From Kalmanozyma brasiliensis GHG001 (Eukaryota; Basidiomycota; Ustilaginomycetes; Ustilaginales), in contig NW_015961992.1 of the NCBI RefSeq assembly GCF_000497045.1, positions 312,259-376,258 of the forward strand: a stretch of DNA of 64,000 nucleotides. Reading direction: 5' to 3'. The position numbers and the translations under genes are program-made. This document shows, piece by piece, positions 30,922 through 41,184 of the stretch. Positions within the stretch are counted from its first letter, which is position 1; every line of letters starts with the position of its first letter. The notes under the pieces are model-generated. The model had not been told where the DNA came from. It did not search any database and saw only the letters and a list, made by a program, of their open reading frames with translations.

Positions 30922-33048
30922 ATGTCTCCGCCTATCATATCAGCATCCATCAACACACCCACACAATCACGGCAGCATCAGCAGGACCGCTTCAGCCCCG
31001 GTGCTTCGCGGCCAAACACCATGTCGCGCGCCCTGGATCTCGAGACCACCATCGAGGAGTGGGTCAATGTCCTCACATCTCCTCTCTCCACCCCCTCAGA
31101 GCGCATCAGCATCCTCAACGACATCGAAAAGACGCTCGTCACAGTCACTGATCCAAGCAGGAGCGCAACGGCATGTTTCTTGCCACCGGTCGATCAGTCG
31201 ACGGCCATGTTTTGGGCATTGCAAGCGACTGCCGGGTACAGTCTGGCAGAAGTGCTGCTGGCATACGTCTACAGGCTGCATCTCGATCTCGAGCGGGAGA
31301 ACGAGCTCTGCACTGCGTCGCAGGCCTCGTCGACGCCGACGGGAAGCTCGCACACCGTCTCTGACGTCCAACGTCAGCGTGTCCACCTCACCGTTACGGA
31401 ACTCTGCATGTCCATCACCATCCTTCAAGGTCTCACGCTCTGCAGCAAGATCAGCAAAGGCATCACCCAACGCAAGTCGTCCCTCGAGCTTCTTCTGGCC
31501 ATCACGCTTTCCGACTACTGCACGCAGCTCCTCCCGCCCATCCTCTCCCCCTCTTCACCCACCTCGTCCAGCTTCACTGCTCTTCCAGACTCGCCGCCGA
31601 CCCCGACCGCCCCTTCTTCCTCCAAAGACCACCCGAGCGAGTCACCACTCAGCCTACCATCCGGATTCGCACTCGACCTGCTCATGTGCATCCTCGTCGA
31701 CAGCCCGCTTGCCCAAGACCGTTTCGCAGACATGGGCGGCATTCATCAGATCGTTCAACTCTCCCACAAGTGCGCTGATACGGTCACCACACCCGCATCC
31801 ACACCTGTCTCAGTGACCAGCCCAACCTTTGCACAGGCCGTAGCGAGGGGTTGCTACGTTACAGCTCTAAAGCAGACCGATCTGGGATGCTTGGAGTTCA
31901 GGTACTTCTGGTCGCAGCTTCAGGGCGAGAAGGAACGAAGAGGGAGTCAAGAGACTGTTTCAGCATCGACCAGTGTGGCTATTTCGGCAAGCACGAGTGT
32001 TGCGAGCGTGACGAGCGCAGCAAATGTGGCGGAAGAGGGAACGAGCACGCCCAAGGCGAGTCCGCGCAAACGTATCTCACGCGCGGATCTGAGGGCGCAG
32101 CGAAAGGCGGAGGAGGATAAAGCCGAAACACCGAGGGCGACGATTCGAAGACGAGCAGCACCACCGCCGTCGACGACGAGGGCGACGAGCGAAGAGGCTC
32201 CCACACGACCGAGCAGCTCGCGCACCGAGTCTGCAGGAGCAGTTGTAGGTGGGTCTCCTCGAAAGCTTCGGCACAGCACCTCGGTTGCGGAGCTGCGAAA
32301 GAAGCCGACCAGCTTGTCGAGGGCGGGAACCTCTCCACCTCCTCTCCCGCCCCTACCTGCTGCCGTGACCGAGTCGCCGATCACCTTCAAGGATCCCACC
32401 ACGACGCGACGGGAGCGCTCGACCTCTCGACCGTCCACAGCGGAGAGCGGCACCTCCCTACCGCGGGAACGCGTTCGACGATCCACCGTCTCGGATGCCA
32501 GCCCTGACCCAGCCCCCAATTTCGATGACAGAGGGAGCGACTTTATCCCTTGCCGACCCGGCATGTCATCGCGCGATCGTCCGCGCATCCCTTCGCCACT
32601 CAAAGCGGCACCCGTCCAACCCGTCGACGATCGTCTGCGGTCCAAGTCGCAATTCATGCCCTCTCGTCGCCTGCGCGCATCCACCTCATCGACTCCATTC
32701 GACGTCGACGAGAACCGCAACCCCTTCATCTCGTCGACAGAAGTGGCAAGAAGCAGACAGTCGTCCGAAGCACCGCTCACACCGTCCACCAGCCAGCGAA
32801 GTAGCATGTCGAGTGCCAATTCGACTTCGTTCGCTGGTGAGAAGGGGAGGACCAGTATGTCCAGTGCCAGCTCCACCTCGTTCGGTGTCGAGAAGGGGAG
32901 GAGCAGTTTGAGTGGAAGCGGCGCAGGGATGAGGATCCCACCCAGTCCAGCGGTGAGAAGGGCCCAGCTGGCGAGAGCGAGGAGCTTGAGCCCGCAGAAG
33001 ATGGGGCGGGCGCTCGTCGAGAGTGAGGAGTTCGGGAGCGACTTCTAG
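30922..33048 (+). CDS. Cell division control protein 14, septation initiation network component (not the Cdc14 phosphatase)
   Basis: The N-terminal ~330 residues resemble the fungal CDC14/SIN family (S. pombe cdc14, partner of the Sid1 kinase). They are helical, with VQRQRVHLTVTELCMSITIL, a LDLLMCILVDSPLAQDRFAD segment and the characteristic ending LGCLEFRYFW. Known role of the family: activating Sid1 at the spindle pole body during septation. From residue ~345 the protein is Ser/Arg/Pro-rich and probably disordered, with short near-repeats SSMSSANSTSF and TSMSSASSTSF near the end. A second ATG at 31021 (MSRALDLETT) is an equally plausible start. 708 residues, single exon. The assignment rests on pattern recognition of a weakly conserved family. 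Confidence 0.72.
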   Translation: MSPPIISASINTPTQSRQHQQDRFSPGASRPNTMSRALDLETTIEEWVNVLTSPLSTPSERISILNDIEKTLVTVTDPSRSATACFLPPVDQSTAMFWALQATAGYSLAEVLLAYVYRLHLDLERENELCTASQASSTPTGSSHTVSDVQRQRVHLTVTELCMSITILQGLTLCSKISKGITQRKSSLELLLAITLSDYCTQLLPPILSPSSPTSSSFTALPDSPPTPTAPSSSKDHPSESPLSLPSGFALDLLMCILVDSPLAQDRFADMGGIHQIVQLSHKCADTVTTPASTPVSVTSPTFAQAVARGCYVTALKQTDLGCLEFRYFWSQLQGEKERRGSQETVSASTSVAISASTSVASVTSAANVAEEGTSTPKASPRKRISRADLRAQRKAEEDKAETPRATIRRRAAPPPSTTRATSEEAPTRPSSSRTESAGAVVGGSPRKLRHSTSVAELRKKPTSLSRAGTSPPPLPPLPAAVTESPITFKDPTTTRRERSTSRPSTAESGTSLPRERVRRSTVSDASPDPAPNFDDRGSDFIPCRPGMSSRDRPRIPSPLKAAPVQPVDDRLRSKSQFMPSRRLRASTSSTPFDVDENRNPFISSTEVARSRQSSEAPLTPSTSQRSSMSSANSTSFAGEKGRTSMSSASSTSFGVEKGRSSLSGSGAGMRIPPSPAVRRAQLARARSLSPQKMGRALVESEEFGSDF

Positions 33049-33288
33049 AGAAAGATGCTAGCCGTCATTGTCGGAATCGTCATCCAGTCTCAGTCTGTGT
33101 CCGCATTCGCAAATCAATATGTTTTCGCATTCGCAATCGATGGTGGATTATGTCGCCTCAGGCTCTCAAGCAGCCCCAGGGGATGTTGACTGAGGTTGAG
33201 GCTCGAAGTAGTACCACTACCGAGGCATTGGGTTTTGGTCGTCGAAAATTGGCCATGCGCTTGGGCGTCGGCGTACTCGGGTGTGCAC

Positions 33289-33765
33289 CTAGCGACGGCT
33301 GCTGGGGTCGTAGGCCCCCTCGCACTGGACGGCAATGAAGCCGGGCAGGCGCATTGCACGTCGAATGGTGGTGTCAACATCGTCCTGAGGGACGTTGAAT
33401 CGGATCTTGGAAGTGACCTTCATGCCGTCGATGATCCAATCACCGGATTTGATTGAGTCGATGCCCCGGATCAGCCCGGCCTCGTCCTGCAGCTGCTTCT
33501 TGATGCGCTGCGGACCGACGTGCAGAGTCAGCAGCTTGACCCATCTGTTGCGGTTCTGCTGGGAGGTCCGAGGAGCGTCAGGGAGCGATATAGCGGAGTA
33601 GCCTACGGTCATCTTTCCGTCAACATAGATCGATGCACAATGACCATGGACTAAGACGTCAGGGATCGATGGAGCAGAACTCTGCATGGTGATCTCTATG
33701 CTGTTGATCTGCTGAAGGCCGATACCGCCCGGAGGCATCTCGACCTTGTAGCGTGTCTCCTTCAT
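33289..33765 (-). CDS. Small hypothetical protein, 158 residues
   Basis: A single-exon frame starting MKETRYKVEMPPGGIGL. The composition is well mixed, with alternating hydrophobic and polar residues suggesting beta strands (VLVHGHCASIYVDGKMTVGY, KVTSKIRFNVPQDDV). No signal peptide or transmembrane helix is visible, and I do not recognise the family. It converges with the Cdc14-like gene, 240 bp away. A TATAAGG lies on the minus strand at 33923-33929, about 160 bases upstream of the ATG. The balanced composition favours a real gene over chance. Confidence 0.6.
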   Translation of the reverse strand: MKETRYKVEMPPGGIGLQQINSIEITMQSSAPSIPDVLVHGHCASIYVDGKMTVGYSAISLPDAPRTSQQNRNRWVKLLTLHVGPQRIKKQLQDEAGLIRGIDSIKSGDWIIDGMKVTSKIRFNVPQDDVDTTIRRAMRLPGFIAVQCEGAYDPSSRR

Positions 33766-34483
33766 CGTAGGTCGAGCTGTCGCGGATGGCTTTCGATTAG
33801 CTGAAGGACAGCTAGGAAGGAGGCTCGAGGAAGGAGGCTCGAGGTAGGACGGTCCGTGTCTACGGACAAGAGATGGGGAGGTGTGAGGAAGAGTAAGGGA
33901 GGAGAAGATGCGGGCGAGACCTCCTTATACAGTGAGTGCGGATCAGCGCAGAGTAAATCACCACGCGTAGCTGCACAAACGGGGCCTTTGAGGACCTTCA
34001 AGGGTTACGGAGCGGTCTTGCTTCTTTGTTCGGCTTTCCGCACGTGGATCTATCCGCACAATGCTTTGCCCCGCTTGACTTAAGTGCCTTGCAAGTTGGG
34101 AAGCCGTGCGATCCACGGACTTCATTTCACCGTAGAGCTTCACAAACCTTGAGTCGCTTTACATTCGAACAGATTGCTGATCGTAGACTCGGCACCGTCT
34201 GACAACGCGAATGGGAGTTCCAAGCACGCGAGGGACCTTCAGACTCTCACAGGCTAACATTACAATCGACCTACCTGGTGACTCACCCCGTGGGATAAGA
34301 GCTCCCGCGTGGCATGACAATGGGAAGGTCAGTTGCAATGCTAGGCTGCAAGAGCCCGAAAGCCTCCCGAAGTAGCGTTGCATATGAAGCGCCCACACGC
34401 GTCACCAAATTGCGGAGCACGATCAAATGAAATGACATTCCTTCGGCAAAATGCAACGAACAACACCATCTCGTGCGTTCTCT
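33766..34483. other. Intergenic region
   Basis: 718 bases between the 158-residue gene (promoter side) and the 3' end of the aldo-keto reductase, both on the minus strand. Apart from the TATAAGG noted for the small gene, nothing is recognised. Confidence 0.5.
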
Positions 34484-35534
34484 TTAGTTGCCACGGTTGA
34501 CCTTGTACGTAGCGCCCTGTTCGGCCTCCTCGCCAAAGATATCGATGTCCCAGAACGGAACATATGTTTTTGGGACATTGAAGCGGACCTTGCCGAGCTC
34601 CTTGTAGAGGCTGGTGACCTTCTCGTAGTCCTCGTCCTTGAGTTCGAGCTGGTCGAAGTTGCTCTTGATCCTCGACTCGGTGACACTCTTGGGAATGACA
34701 CTGTAGCCCCTCTTGACACCCCAAGCGACAAGAACCTGAGCAGGGTCGGCGTTGTACTTCTTGGCGACCTCGCTGACCTGAGGGTAATCCACAATCTTAG
34801 TCTTACCATTGAGGTTGTTGCCGAGCGGGGAGTATGCGGTCAGGTGGATGTTCTTCGACTTAGCGTAGGCGACAAGGTCGTCCTGGGGCAGCAAGGGGTG
34901 AGCCTCGATCTGGTTGACGGCGGGAGTGACACCGGTCGCGTTGATGACGGCGTCCAGGTCATCGGTGGTGAAATTCGAGACACCGATCGACTTGACCTTG
35001 CCCTCCTTCTGCAGCTTGACGAGAGCCTTCCACGTGTCGACGATCGAGGTCTGGCGGTCGAGTGCGGCCTGCTTGCCGTCCTCCGACTTGGGGACGAGGT
35101 CCTTGCCGTCCTTGAAGGCTACAGGCCAGTGGATCAGATACAGATCGAGGTATTCGAGTCCGAGCTCCTGCAATGTCTCGTTATAGGCCGCCTCGACAAG
35201 CTCAGGCTTGTGAGCATTGTTCCAAAGCTTCGACGTGACGAAGAGATCTTCGCGCTTGACCACTGATGGGATCGTCTTCTTAAACGCTTCGCCAACCTCG
35301 GTTGAATTTTGGTAGATGAGTGCACAGTCTACGGGGTTGATGGTGATAGACGGTCAATGATGGTTTCGAGAAGGTATATAGATGATGCGCGAACTTACCA
35401 ATGTGACGATAGCCAGCCTTGATGGCGACTTCGACGGCGTTTGCGACCTCTCCGGGCTTGGAGAGCCAGGTGCCGAGACCAATCTGGGGGATTTTGTTGC
35501 CGTCGTTGAGAGTGAGAGTCTTGTTGAGCGACAT
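34484..35534 (-). CDS. Aldo-keto reductase, one intron
   Basis: Exon 1 is 35534-35399 and exon 2 is 35328-34484. The 70-nt intron has donor GTAAGT and acceptor CGTAG, and G|AC across it recreates the catalytic Asp. The 326-residue product carries the whole AKR tetrad: D46 (GYRHIDCALIY), Y51, K79 (LFVTSKLWN) and H112 (YLIHWPVAF). It also has [16 protein letters not shown] and the NADPH-site stretch [20 protein letters not shown]. It belongs to the Gcy1/Ypr1/xylose-reductase-like group, which reduces aldehydes to alcohols; the physiological substrate is not readable from sequence. A TATATAA lies 58 bp upstream. Divergent from the sulfonate dioxygenase gene. Confidence 0.95.
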
Positions 35535-35591
35535 GATTGCGATATGATGATGGGAGGATGTGTCTAGGAGAAAAGAGGCTGGTGGACACGG

Positions 35592-35598
35592 TTATATA
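35592..35598 (-). promoter_or_regulatory. TATA box of the aldo-keto reductase gene
   Basis: TATATAA on the minus strand, 58 bases upstream of the ATG at 35534. Confidence 0.6.
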
Positions 35599-36716
35599 CA
35601 ATTGTGCTGTTGGCGCGGGGCCCGCTCGCACTGATCTTCGCAGGCTGGCCTGTTCGCAATTGATGCCAAAAATTGCTCAACCGCACCAGTCACAGTCACG
35701 CTTGCAGGCTGTAAGCGCTGGTGAAATCTTCCGAAGATCTAGCGAGCTCGACTTCAGGTCGTCAGGGAGCGACATGAGAAGATTTGCGTCTCTCGAAGCC
35801 TCGCTTGCACGGACCAAGCTCGGATTTCGCCGCCGAAAATCTTCGACACGTTTCTTCTGCAGCGAATGACCTCATGAAGGCGTGTCGAGTAACTCAGTAT
35901 CCAGCTGTTACGCCGCGTGTACCAGACAAGTCCATGTGAAAAAATGCTCTATCTGTTGGCTCCCGACACGTAACATTCAGACACTGGGCGAAAACCGCGA
36001 GCACGCGAGAAGGTCTTGGACTGGCGCCATTTCGAGAGGATCACGTCTTGTCAGGCTTCTCCTTCCGCCATCCAGCTCGGACTTTGTGAGCCAGGGTCTC
36101 AACGCTCGGCAATCCAAAGAGCACGCACGTCAGGTTACGCCATCTCGACCAGCAGTGGTGTTGGCAGTTGGCCGGCTAAAGTTGTCGGGCTCTATATCCT
36201 ATAGCACGTCGCTTTGGATGCCGTGAGCTGTGCATAGCATGAGACGCTCCCCACATCCACGCCTTGGCGGTGTGACATGCACGGCTGCATTTGCGCAATC
36301 CCATTCGACGATGCCTCATCCACCAAGCCATGTGTGCCTGATTGCGAGCGAGCCTCGCTTCGCCCCGTACCGATCTTTGTGGTCATGTTTCGAAGCTCGT
36401 GCTTGCCATTCTGGAGCCCGACAACGGCTTGACACTGACGAGCATTGACCCTGAGTGAAATGCACAGCGTCAAGACTGAGCCAAGACATCCTCCTCGGAC
36501 TTGCTTCACCCGTCTTTCTGGAAGGCCGTATCGTATGCGGGGATGGCGTACTTGCCGGTCACGCAAGACGCTCAGCCATGACATGCGAAAGCTTGGCCAG
36601 CGTATCGAGCTGCTTGCTTTGCACGGTAAGCAGCCCCCTCATGTGATGTGTACGCTGCTTTGGAGGCCGATGTGACTGTAGCGTTTGGATGATTCACCTT
36701 GGCGTAGCCTTGACCC

Positions 36717-36723
36717 TATATAA
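36717..36723 (+). promoter_or_regulatory. TATA box of the TauD-family dioxygenase gene
   Basis: TATATAA, 111 bases upstream of the ATG at 36828, followed by a C/T-rich leader. Strong regulated fungal promoters often have this arrangement. Confidence 0.6.
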
Positions 36724-36827
36724 TCGTCTAGCTCGTCCCTGCCTCCATCTTCTGTTCCCATCGTCTCTGTCCCGCTTTTTCTCTCGGCCCTAGACGTCGA
36801 TCCATCAACTCGCGTACCTCCATCACA

Positions 36828-38069
36828 ATGGCACCTGTCGCAGTCTCCCCACGGGCTACTTCGCCCTCCATCCCCTCAACCTCCAAGGTGACCAAGGTCA
36901 AGCCCATTTCGGGCAGCACCAACCGTGCTCATCAGTACAACTCGGAGCACTACGACCTCGGATCTCTCGCTACCGAGGAGGACTACCCTTATAACGAGTT
37001 CAAGCCTTCCTTCCCTAACGTCCACTGGGATGCCTACACACCCATCGAGCCTCCCACCGACCGAGCGCTCTTCGCCGACCCCGAGAAGAAGGAGCTCTTC
37101 GCCTCTGCTACCGCCGTCAAGGACCTCACCCGCACCATCGGTACTGAGCTCGAGGGCATCAAGCTCGGTGAGCTTACCGACAAGCAGAAGGACGAACTCG
37201 CTCTGCTCGTAGCCGAGCGAGGAGTCGTCTTCCTCCGTGGCCAGGACGACTGGACGATCAACGAGCAGCTGGCCCTCGGCCGTTACTGGGGTCCTTTGCA
37301 CAAACACGCCACCACCGGTGTGCCTGCTCGCGGCGACCTCGACGAGGTGCACGTAGTCTACTCGCACCCTACCTCGGACCCTAATGAAAAGGTCTACCGT
37401 GGTCCCGTCCAGCACTCGCGATCTGACCTCTGGCACTCGGACGTGACCTACGAGATCAACCCTCCCTCATACACTTCGTTCAAGCTTCTCGTCTCCCCCG
37501 AAGCTGGCGGTGACACTCTCTGGGCATCCGGCTACGCCGCGTACGACCGTCTCTCCTACCCTCTCCGTCAGTACCTCGAGCAGCTCACCGCCATCCACTC
37601 CGCTGTTGACCAGGCCGATGGTGCCCGTCGTTACGGCAACACCGTCCGCCGCGACCCTGTCGAGACCGAGCACCCACTCGTCCGCGTTCATCCCGTCACC
37701 AAGCACAAGGCGCTCTTCTTCAACCCGGGCTTCGTCCGCTACATCCCCGGCGTTCCCAAGGCCGAATCGGACTACCTCGTCAACTTCCTCACCCAGCACG
37801 TCTCCTCCGCTTCCGACTTCAGTGTTCGCTTCAAGTGGAACGCTGGCGATGTCGCCATCTGGGACAACAGGACCAACATCCACTCGGCCATCTACGAGGA
37901 CGTCGGCGTCAGCAGGAGACACGCCATCCGAGTCGCTGTTCGCGGCGAGATCCCCGTCGACAGCGAGGACGGCACCAGCAGGGAGGAGGAGTACTACAAG
38001 GCAAGAGGCTTCAAGGTCGACAGGGAGGTCAAGAAGGGTCAGCGCCGCCAGGCTGGCTACAAGGACTAA
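36828..38069 (+). CDS. TauD/Jlp1-family 2-oxoglutarate-dependent dioxygenase, probable sulfonate or alkylsulfate dioxygenase
   Basis: Fe(II)/2-oxoglutarate dioxygenase of 413 residues. The iron facial triad is visible: H203 and D205 in LWHSDVTYE, and H352 in NIHSA. The 2-oxoglutarate-binding Arg follows in RRHAIRVAVRG. GVVFLRGQD, GRYWGPLHKHATTGVP and GGDTLWASGYAAYDRLS match the yeast Jlp1 / fungal TauD group, which oxidises sulfonates such as taurine to release sulfite as a sulfur source. The family also contains enzymes on other substrates, so the sulfonate role is inference. Codon choice is strongly biased to C-ending codons, suggesting high expression. Single exon, divergent from the aldo-keto reductase gene. 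Confidence 0.88.
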   Translation: MAPVAVSPRATSPSIPSTSKVTKVKPISGSTNRAHQYNSEHYDLGSLATEEDYPYNEFKPSFPNVHWDAYTPIEPPTDRALFADPEKKELFASATAVKDLTRTIGTELEGIKLGELTDKQKDELALLVAERGVVFLRGQDDWTINEQLALGRYWGPLHKHATTGVPARGDLDEVHVVYSHPTSDPNEKVYRGPVQHSRSDLWHSDVTYEINPPSYTSFKLLVSPEAGGDTLWASGYAAYDRLSYPLRQYLEQLTAIHSAVDQADGARRYGNTVRRDPVETEHPLVRVHPVTKHKALFFNPGFVRYIPGVPKAESDYLVNFLTQHVSSASDFSVRFKWNAGDVAIWDNRTNIHSAIYEDVGVSRRHAIRVAVRGEIPVDSEDGTSREEEYYKARGFKVDREVKKGQRRQAGYKD

Positions 38070-38617
38070 GTCCGAGGCCACTCTTTTTCTCTATTCTTTG
38101 TCGCACTGCATTCTTCTAGCATTCTCTCTCTCCTGTTTCTATGAACAATTTCTTACGTTTCTCTAACGAAGTCCCGATCTGTGTAAGTGATATGTTCGTA
38201 AGTCGTCATCAGTGCGTCGAGTTCTTGATGTGAGCCCTTGTGACGCTGTCAAGGGGCGGAGCATGGCACGGAGTACTGTGAATTTTACAAAATGTGAGAT
38301 TTGCCTTGCGGGCACAACTGAGCAAAAATCAACATCGCCTCCACACGGCCGCGGCAGCGGGTATGCATGCACGTTGTCATAGAGCTGCAGTCATCGTTTG
38401 CAGGGTCTGTGTTGGATGACAAGCCGATGACTGGCGAGCCAAGCTTCGGCTGGTGTCTCGAGCTGCGTCTCCTTCGAACTGAGCGCCTGCCTGCCGTCGG
38501 CACAAGCCAGGCGAGCAAATCGAGACAGCTGCCGAATCTAGACAATCTAAGCCTCAAGTGTTCCTTCCATCTCTCTGCATCTAACCACCTCCATCTCCAT
38601 CCCACAACATCGCAAGC
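38070..38617. other. Intergenic / promoter of the pyruvate decarboxylase gene
   Basis: 548 bases. C/T-rich leader sequence precedes the ATG at 38618. No gene is seen. Confidence 0.5.
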
Positions 38618-40372
38618 ATGTCGGACGACAAGCAGATCAAGATCGGTGCATACCTGCTCGAGCGCCTCGTGCAGCTCGGCACGCAAAGCATCCAAGGTGT
38701 GCCCGGCGACTTCAACATGGGCTTCCTCGACCTCATCGAGGACCATTCGGCCCTTACGTGGGTGGGCAACTCGAACGAGCTCAACGCGGCCTACGCTGCG
38801 GACGGCTATGCGCGCATCAAGAGCACCGTTGCGGCTGTCGTAACCACGTTTGGCGTGGGCGAGCTGAGCGCGCTCAACGGCATTGCGGGGAGCTTCTCAG
38901 AGCGTCTCCCTGTGATTCACATCGTCGGTGTGCCATCCACGGCTGCACAGGGTGCCCACTCGTTGCTGCACCACACGCTTGGCGATGGACGGTTTGGGGC
39001 GTTCGAGAACATGAGCAAGGAGATCAGCGCCGACAGCGCGGTGTTGAAGGCGAAGGAGGGCGCGGGCGAGGCAATCGATCGAATCCTCAGGACGGCGATG
39101 AAGAGCGCAAGACCCGTCTACCTCGCGCTGCCCACAGACCTCGTCCACGCCACCATCCCCTCCGCCCCGCTGAACACGCCGCTCAACTACGACGCGGACG
39201 AAAACGACCCCGATGCAGAGCAGTATGTCCTCAACGTGGCTCGTCAACACATCGCAGATGCCAAATCCGCCGTGATCCTCGTCGACGCCTGCGCCGCGCG
39301 TCACGGATGCATCGCCGAAACCAACGAGCTCATCACCAAATCTGGCCTGCCCGTCTTCGCCACCCCCATGGGCAAGGCCATCGTCGACGAGGACCATCCG
39401 CAGTACGGTGGCATCTACGTCGGCAACCTCACCTCGGATCCTGTCAAGAAGATCGTCGAGGGCGCCGACGTGCTCATCACCATCGGCAGCCTCAAGTCGG
39501 ACTTTAACAGTGGTAACTTCTCCTACCGCACTCCTAAGGCGTCCACCATCGAGCTGCACTCGGACTACACGACGATTGGCTACTCGCACTATCCGGGCAT
39601 TGGGATGAAGCGGTTGCTGCCCAAGCTGAGCGCCCTGCTTGAGCCCGAGGGCCAACGACGGTTGGAGGAGACCAAGAAGATCGTGCCCAAGTTCGAGAAC
39701 GTTCTTCCCCAGGACGACTCGTCCGTCATCACACAAGAGTGGTTGTGGCCCCGAATGGGTCAATTCTTCGAAACGCAGGATCAGGTGATCGTCGAAACGG
39801 GCACGTCGAGTTTCGGCATGTTGGAGGCGAAGCTTCCTGCCGAGACCCGATGGGTGAGCCAGGTTCTCTGGGGTTCTATTGGCTGGTCGGTCGGTGCGAC
39901 TCTCGGCGTAGCCCTCGCAGCAAGAGAAGAAAAGCTCGGTCGAACCCACCTCTTCGTCGGCGACGGCTCCCTGCAGTTGACAGTCCAAGAGATCGGTACC
40001 ATGATCAAACACGGTCTCTGCCCATACCTCTTTGTGCTCAACAACGACGGCTACGAGATCGAAAGGCAGATTCACGGTCCCCAGAGGAGTTACAACGATA
40101 TTCCGCCGTACGATCACAGGCTCCTGCTCGACTTTTTCGGCAAGCGCGACTTCAGGAGCGATGCTCCCAGTCACGCCAAGGACAGGCCGCCAAGCAGGAA
40201 GCAGTACTGCAAGGCTTGGACGAAGGAACAGCTGGACAGGCTTTTGAACGACGAGCATTTCAAAAAGCCCGATATGATTAGGGTGATCGAGATCGTGATG
40301 CAGAGGGGGGATGCGCCAAAGGCGTTGAAGAGGCAGGCGGAGGCTACGGGCCAGGCGAACAAGTACGACTAG
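38618..40372 (+). CDS. PDC1: Pyruvate decarboxylase (thiamine diphosphate enzyme; indolepyruvate decarboxylase possible)
   Basis: 584 residues, single exon, close to yeast Pdc1 (563). Catalytic features are visible: E54 in NSNELNAAYAADGYAR, the HH pair H118-H119 in SLLHHTLGDG, and the ThDP/Mg motif GDGSLQLTVQEIGTMIKHGL ... NNDGYEIE near residue 448. EIERQIHGPQRSYNDIPPYD is typical of fungal PDC/IPDC. The enzyme converts pyruvate to acetaldehyde in fermentation. Smut fungi also use related enzymes on indolepyruvate for auxin synthesis, and these motifs alone do not separate the two. The aldo-keto reductase nearby could reduce an aldehyde product, but that link is speculative. Confidence 0.93.
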   Translation: MSDDKQIKIGAYLLERLVQLGTQSIQGVPGDFNMGFLDLIEDHSALTWVGNSNELNAAYAADGYARIKSTVAAVVTTFGVGELSALNGIAGSFSERLPVIHIVGVPSTAAQGAHSLLHHTLGDGRFGAFENMSKEISADSAVLKAKEGAGEAIDRILRTAMKSARPVYLALPTDLVHATIPSAPLNTPLNYDADENDPDAEQYVLNVARQHIADAKSAVILVDACAARHGCIAETNELITKSGLPVFATPMGKAIVDEDHPQYGGIYVGNLTSDPVKKIVEGADVLITIGSLKSDFNSGNFSYRTPKASTIELHSDYTTIGYSHYPGIGMKRLLPKLSALLEPEGQRRLEETKKIVPKFENVLPQDDSSVITQEWLWPRMGQFFETQDQVIVETGTSSFGMLEAKLPAETRWVSQVLWGSIGWSVGATLGVALAAREEKLGRTHLFVGDGSLQLTVQEIGTMIKHGLCPYLFVLNNDGYEIERQIHGPQRSYNDIPPYDHRLLLDFFGKRDFRSDAPSHAKDRPPSRKQYCKAWTKEQLDRLLNDEHFKKPDMIRVIEIVMQRGDAPKALKRQAEATGQANKYD

Positions 40373-41184
40373 TCAGCACAGACGATCGTTGACGACAAGG
40401 TGGGCCAACCGGCACGGTCCTTTGCGCACTAACATTATCCCATCACAATGGAAGGCAGACACGACAGCACTTGATGCTACTTGTAGACGCGTGTGCGCGC
40501 GTTTGGCAAGGATGCGCACTGAGACCATCTCTGAAACCGAATTGTGTATTCTCCCGTGCCACACTGGTAGACCATCACCATTGTAGGATAACGCGTAAAA
40601 TGCACCTCAAGAGGCACGCTTAAACGTGGCGGACCCTGAAACGTGCAGCTGATAAGAGGGTCGAGAGATAAGAATCTTCGGCTTCTGCACGTCTTCCTTC
40701 TCAGTGTGAATGGCTGGGTTCGATGAACAACGCAAGCCGAGCGTATCGCGTGGGAGGCTCGGAAGACCTTGCCGGCGTGGGAAAGTACTTTCTAGAGCTC
40801 TGAAATGTCTCTAGTCGTGCAGTGGTTCCTTCTGGCGTGGCGACAAGGGCAGTTTGTGCTGTTCTCAAGCCTCGTTTCCGCGCAAGGTTCCTGGAAGGAC
40901 AGTGGATCTGTTTGTCTTGTCAAGATCTGCTCGTATGCAAGCCGTCTGCTGCCTTTACCCGCGCTCACTGATCTTGCTCGCTCTTGCCAGGCAAAGTGGC
41001 GGGAGCAGGACATGCCATTCCGTACAGCCACCAGTCCTTCCTAGCGACTTGCTCTTGCCCACCATCCTCTCTGTGCGACAGCTTTGAGTCAACGGGAAGC
41101 CTCATTTGACGGCCTCGTCTTCTGCTGCACTCATCACTACCAAAACGTTTCATTTCGAAGAGCCTTGACAACAGAAGCGGCGCC
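40373..41184. other. Intergenic region
   Basis: 812 bases between PDC and the coiled-coil orphan, both on the plus strand. No gene, RNA or repeat is recognised. Confidence 0.5.

Larger units (their letters stand above)
35535..36827. promoter_or_regulatory. Bidirectional promoter region between the aldo-keto reductase and TauD-family genes
   Basis: 1.3 kb without a credible gene between two divergent metabolic genes, each with its own TATA box at the expected distance. Shared control is possible, but no factor-specific operator stands out to me. Confidence 0.5.

Noticed and set aside
38897..40258. A 453-codon minus-strand frame opposite pyruvate decarboxylase
   Set aside because: It is the antisense of GC-rich, third-position-biased codons. 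It has no recognisable domain, while the plus strand has the complete PDC motifs.
36828..40372. A secondary-metabolite or effector cluster around the dioxygenase and decarboxylase
   Set aside because: No polyketide synthase, NRPS, terpene synthase, transporter or secreted small protein is nearby. The genes are primary-metabolism types.
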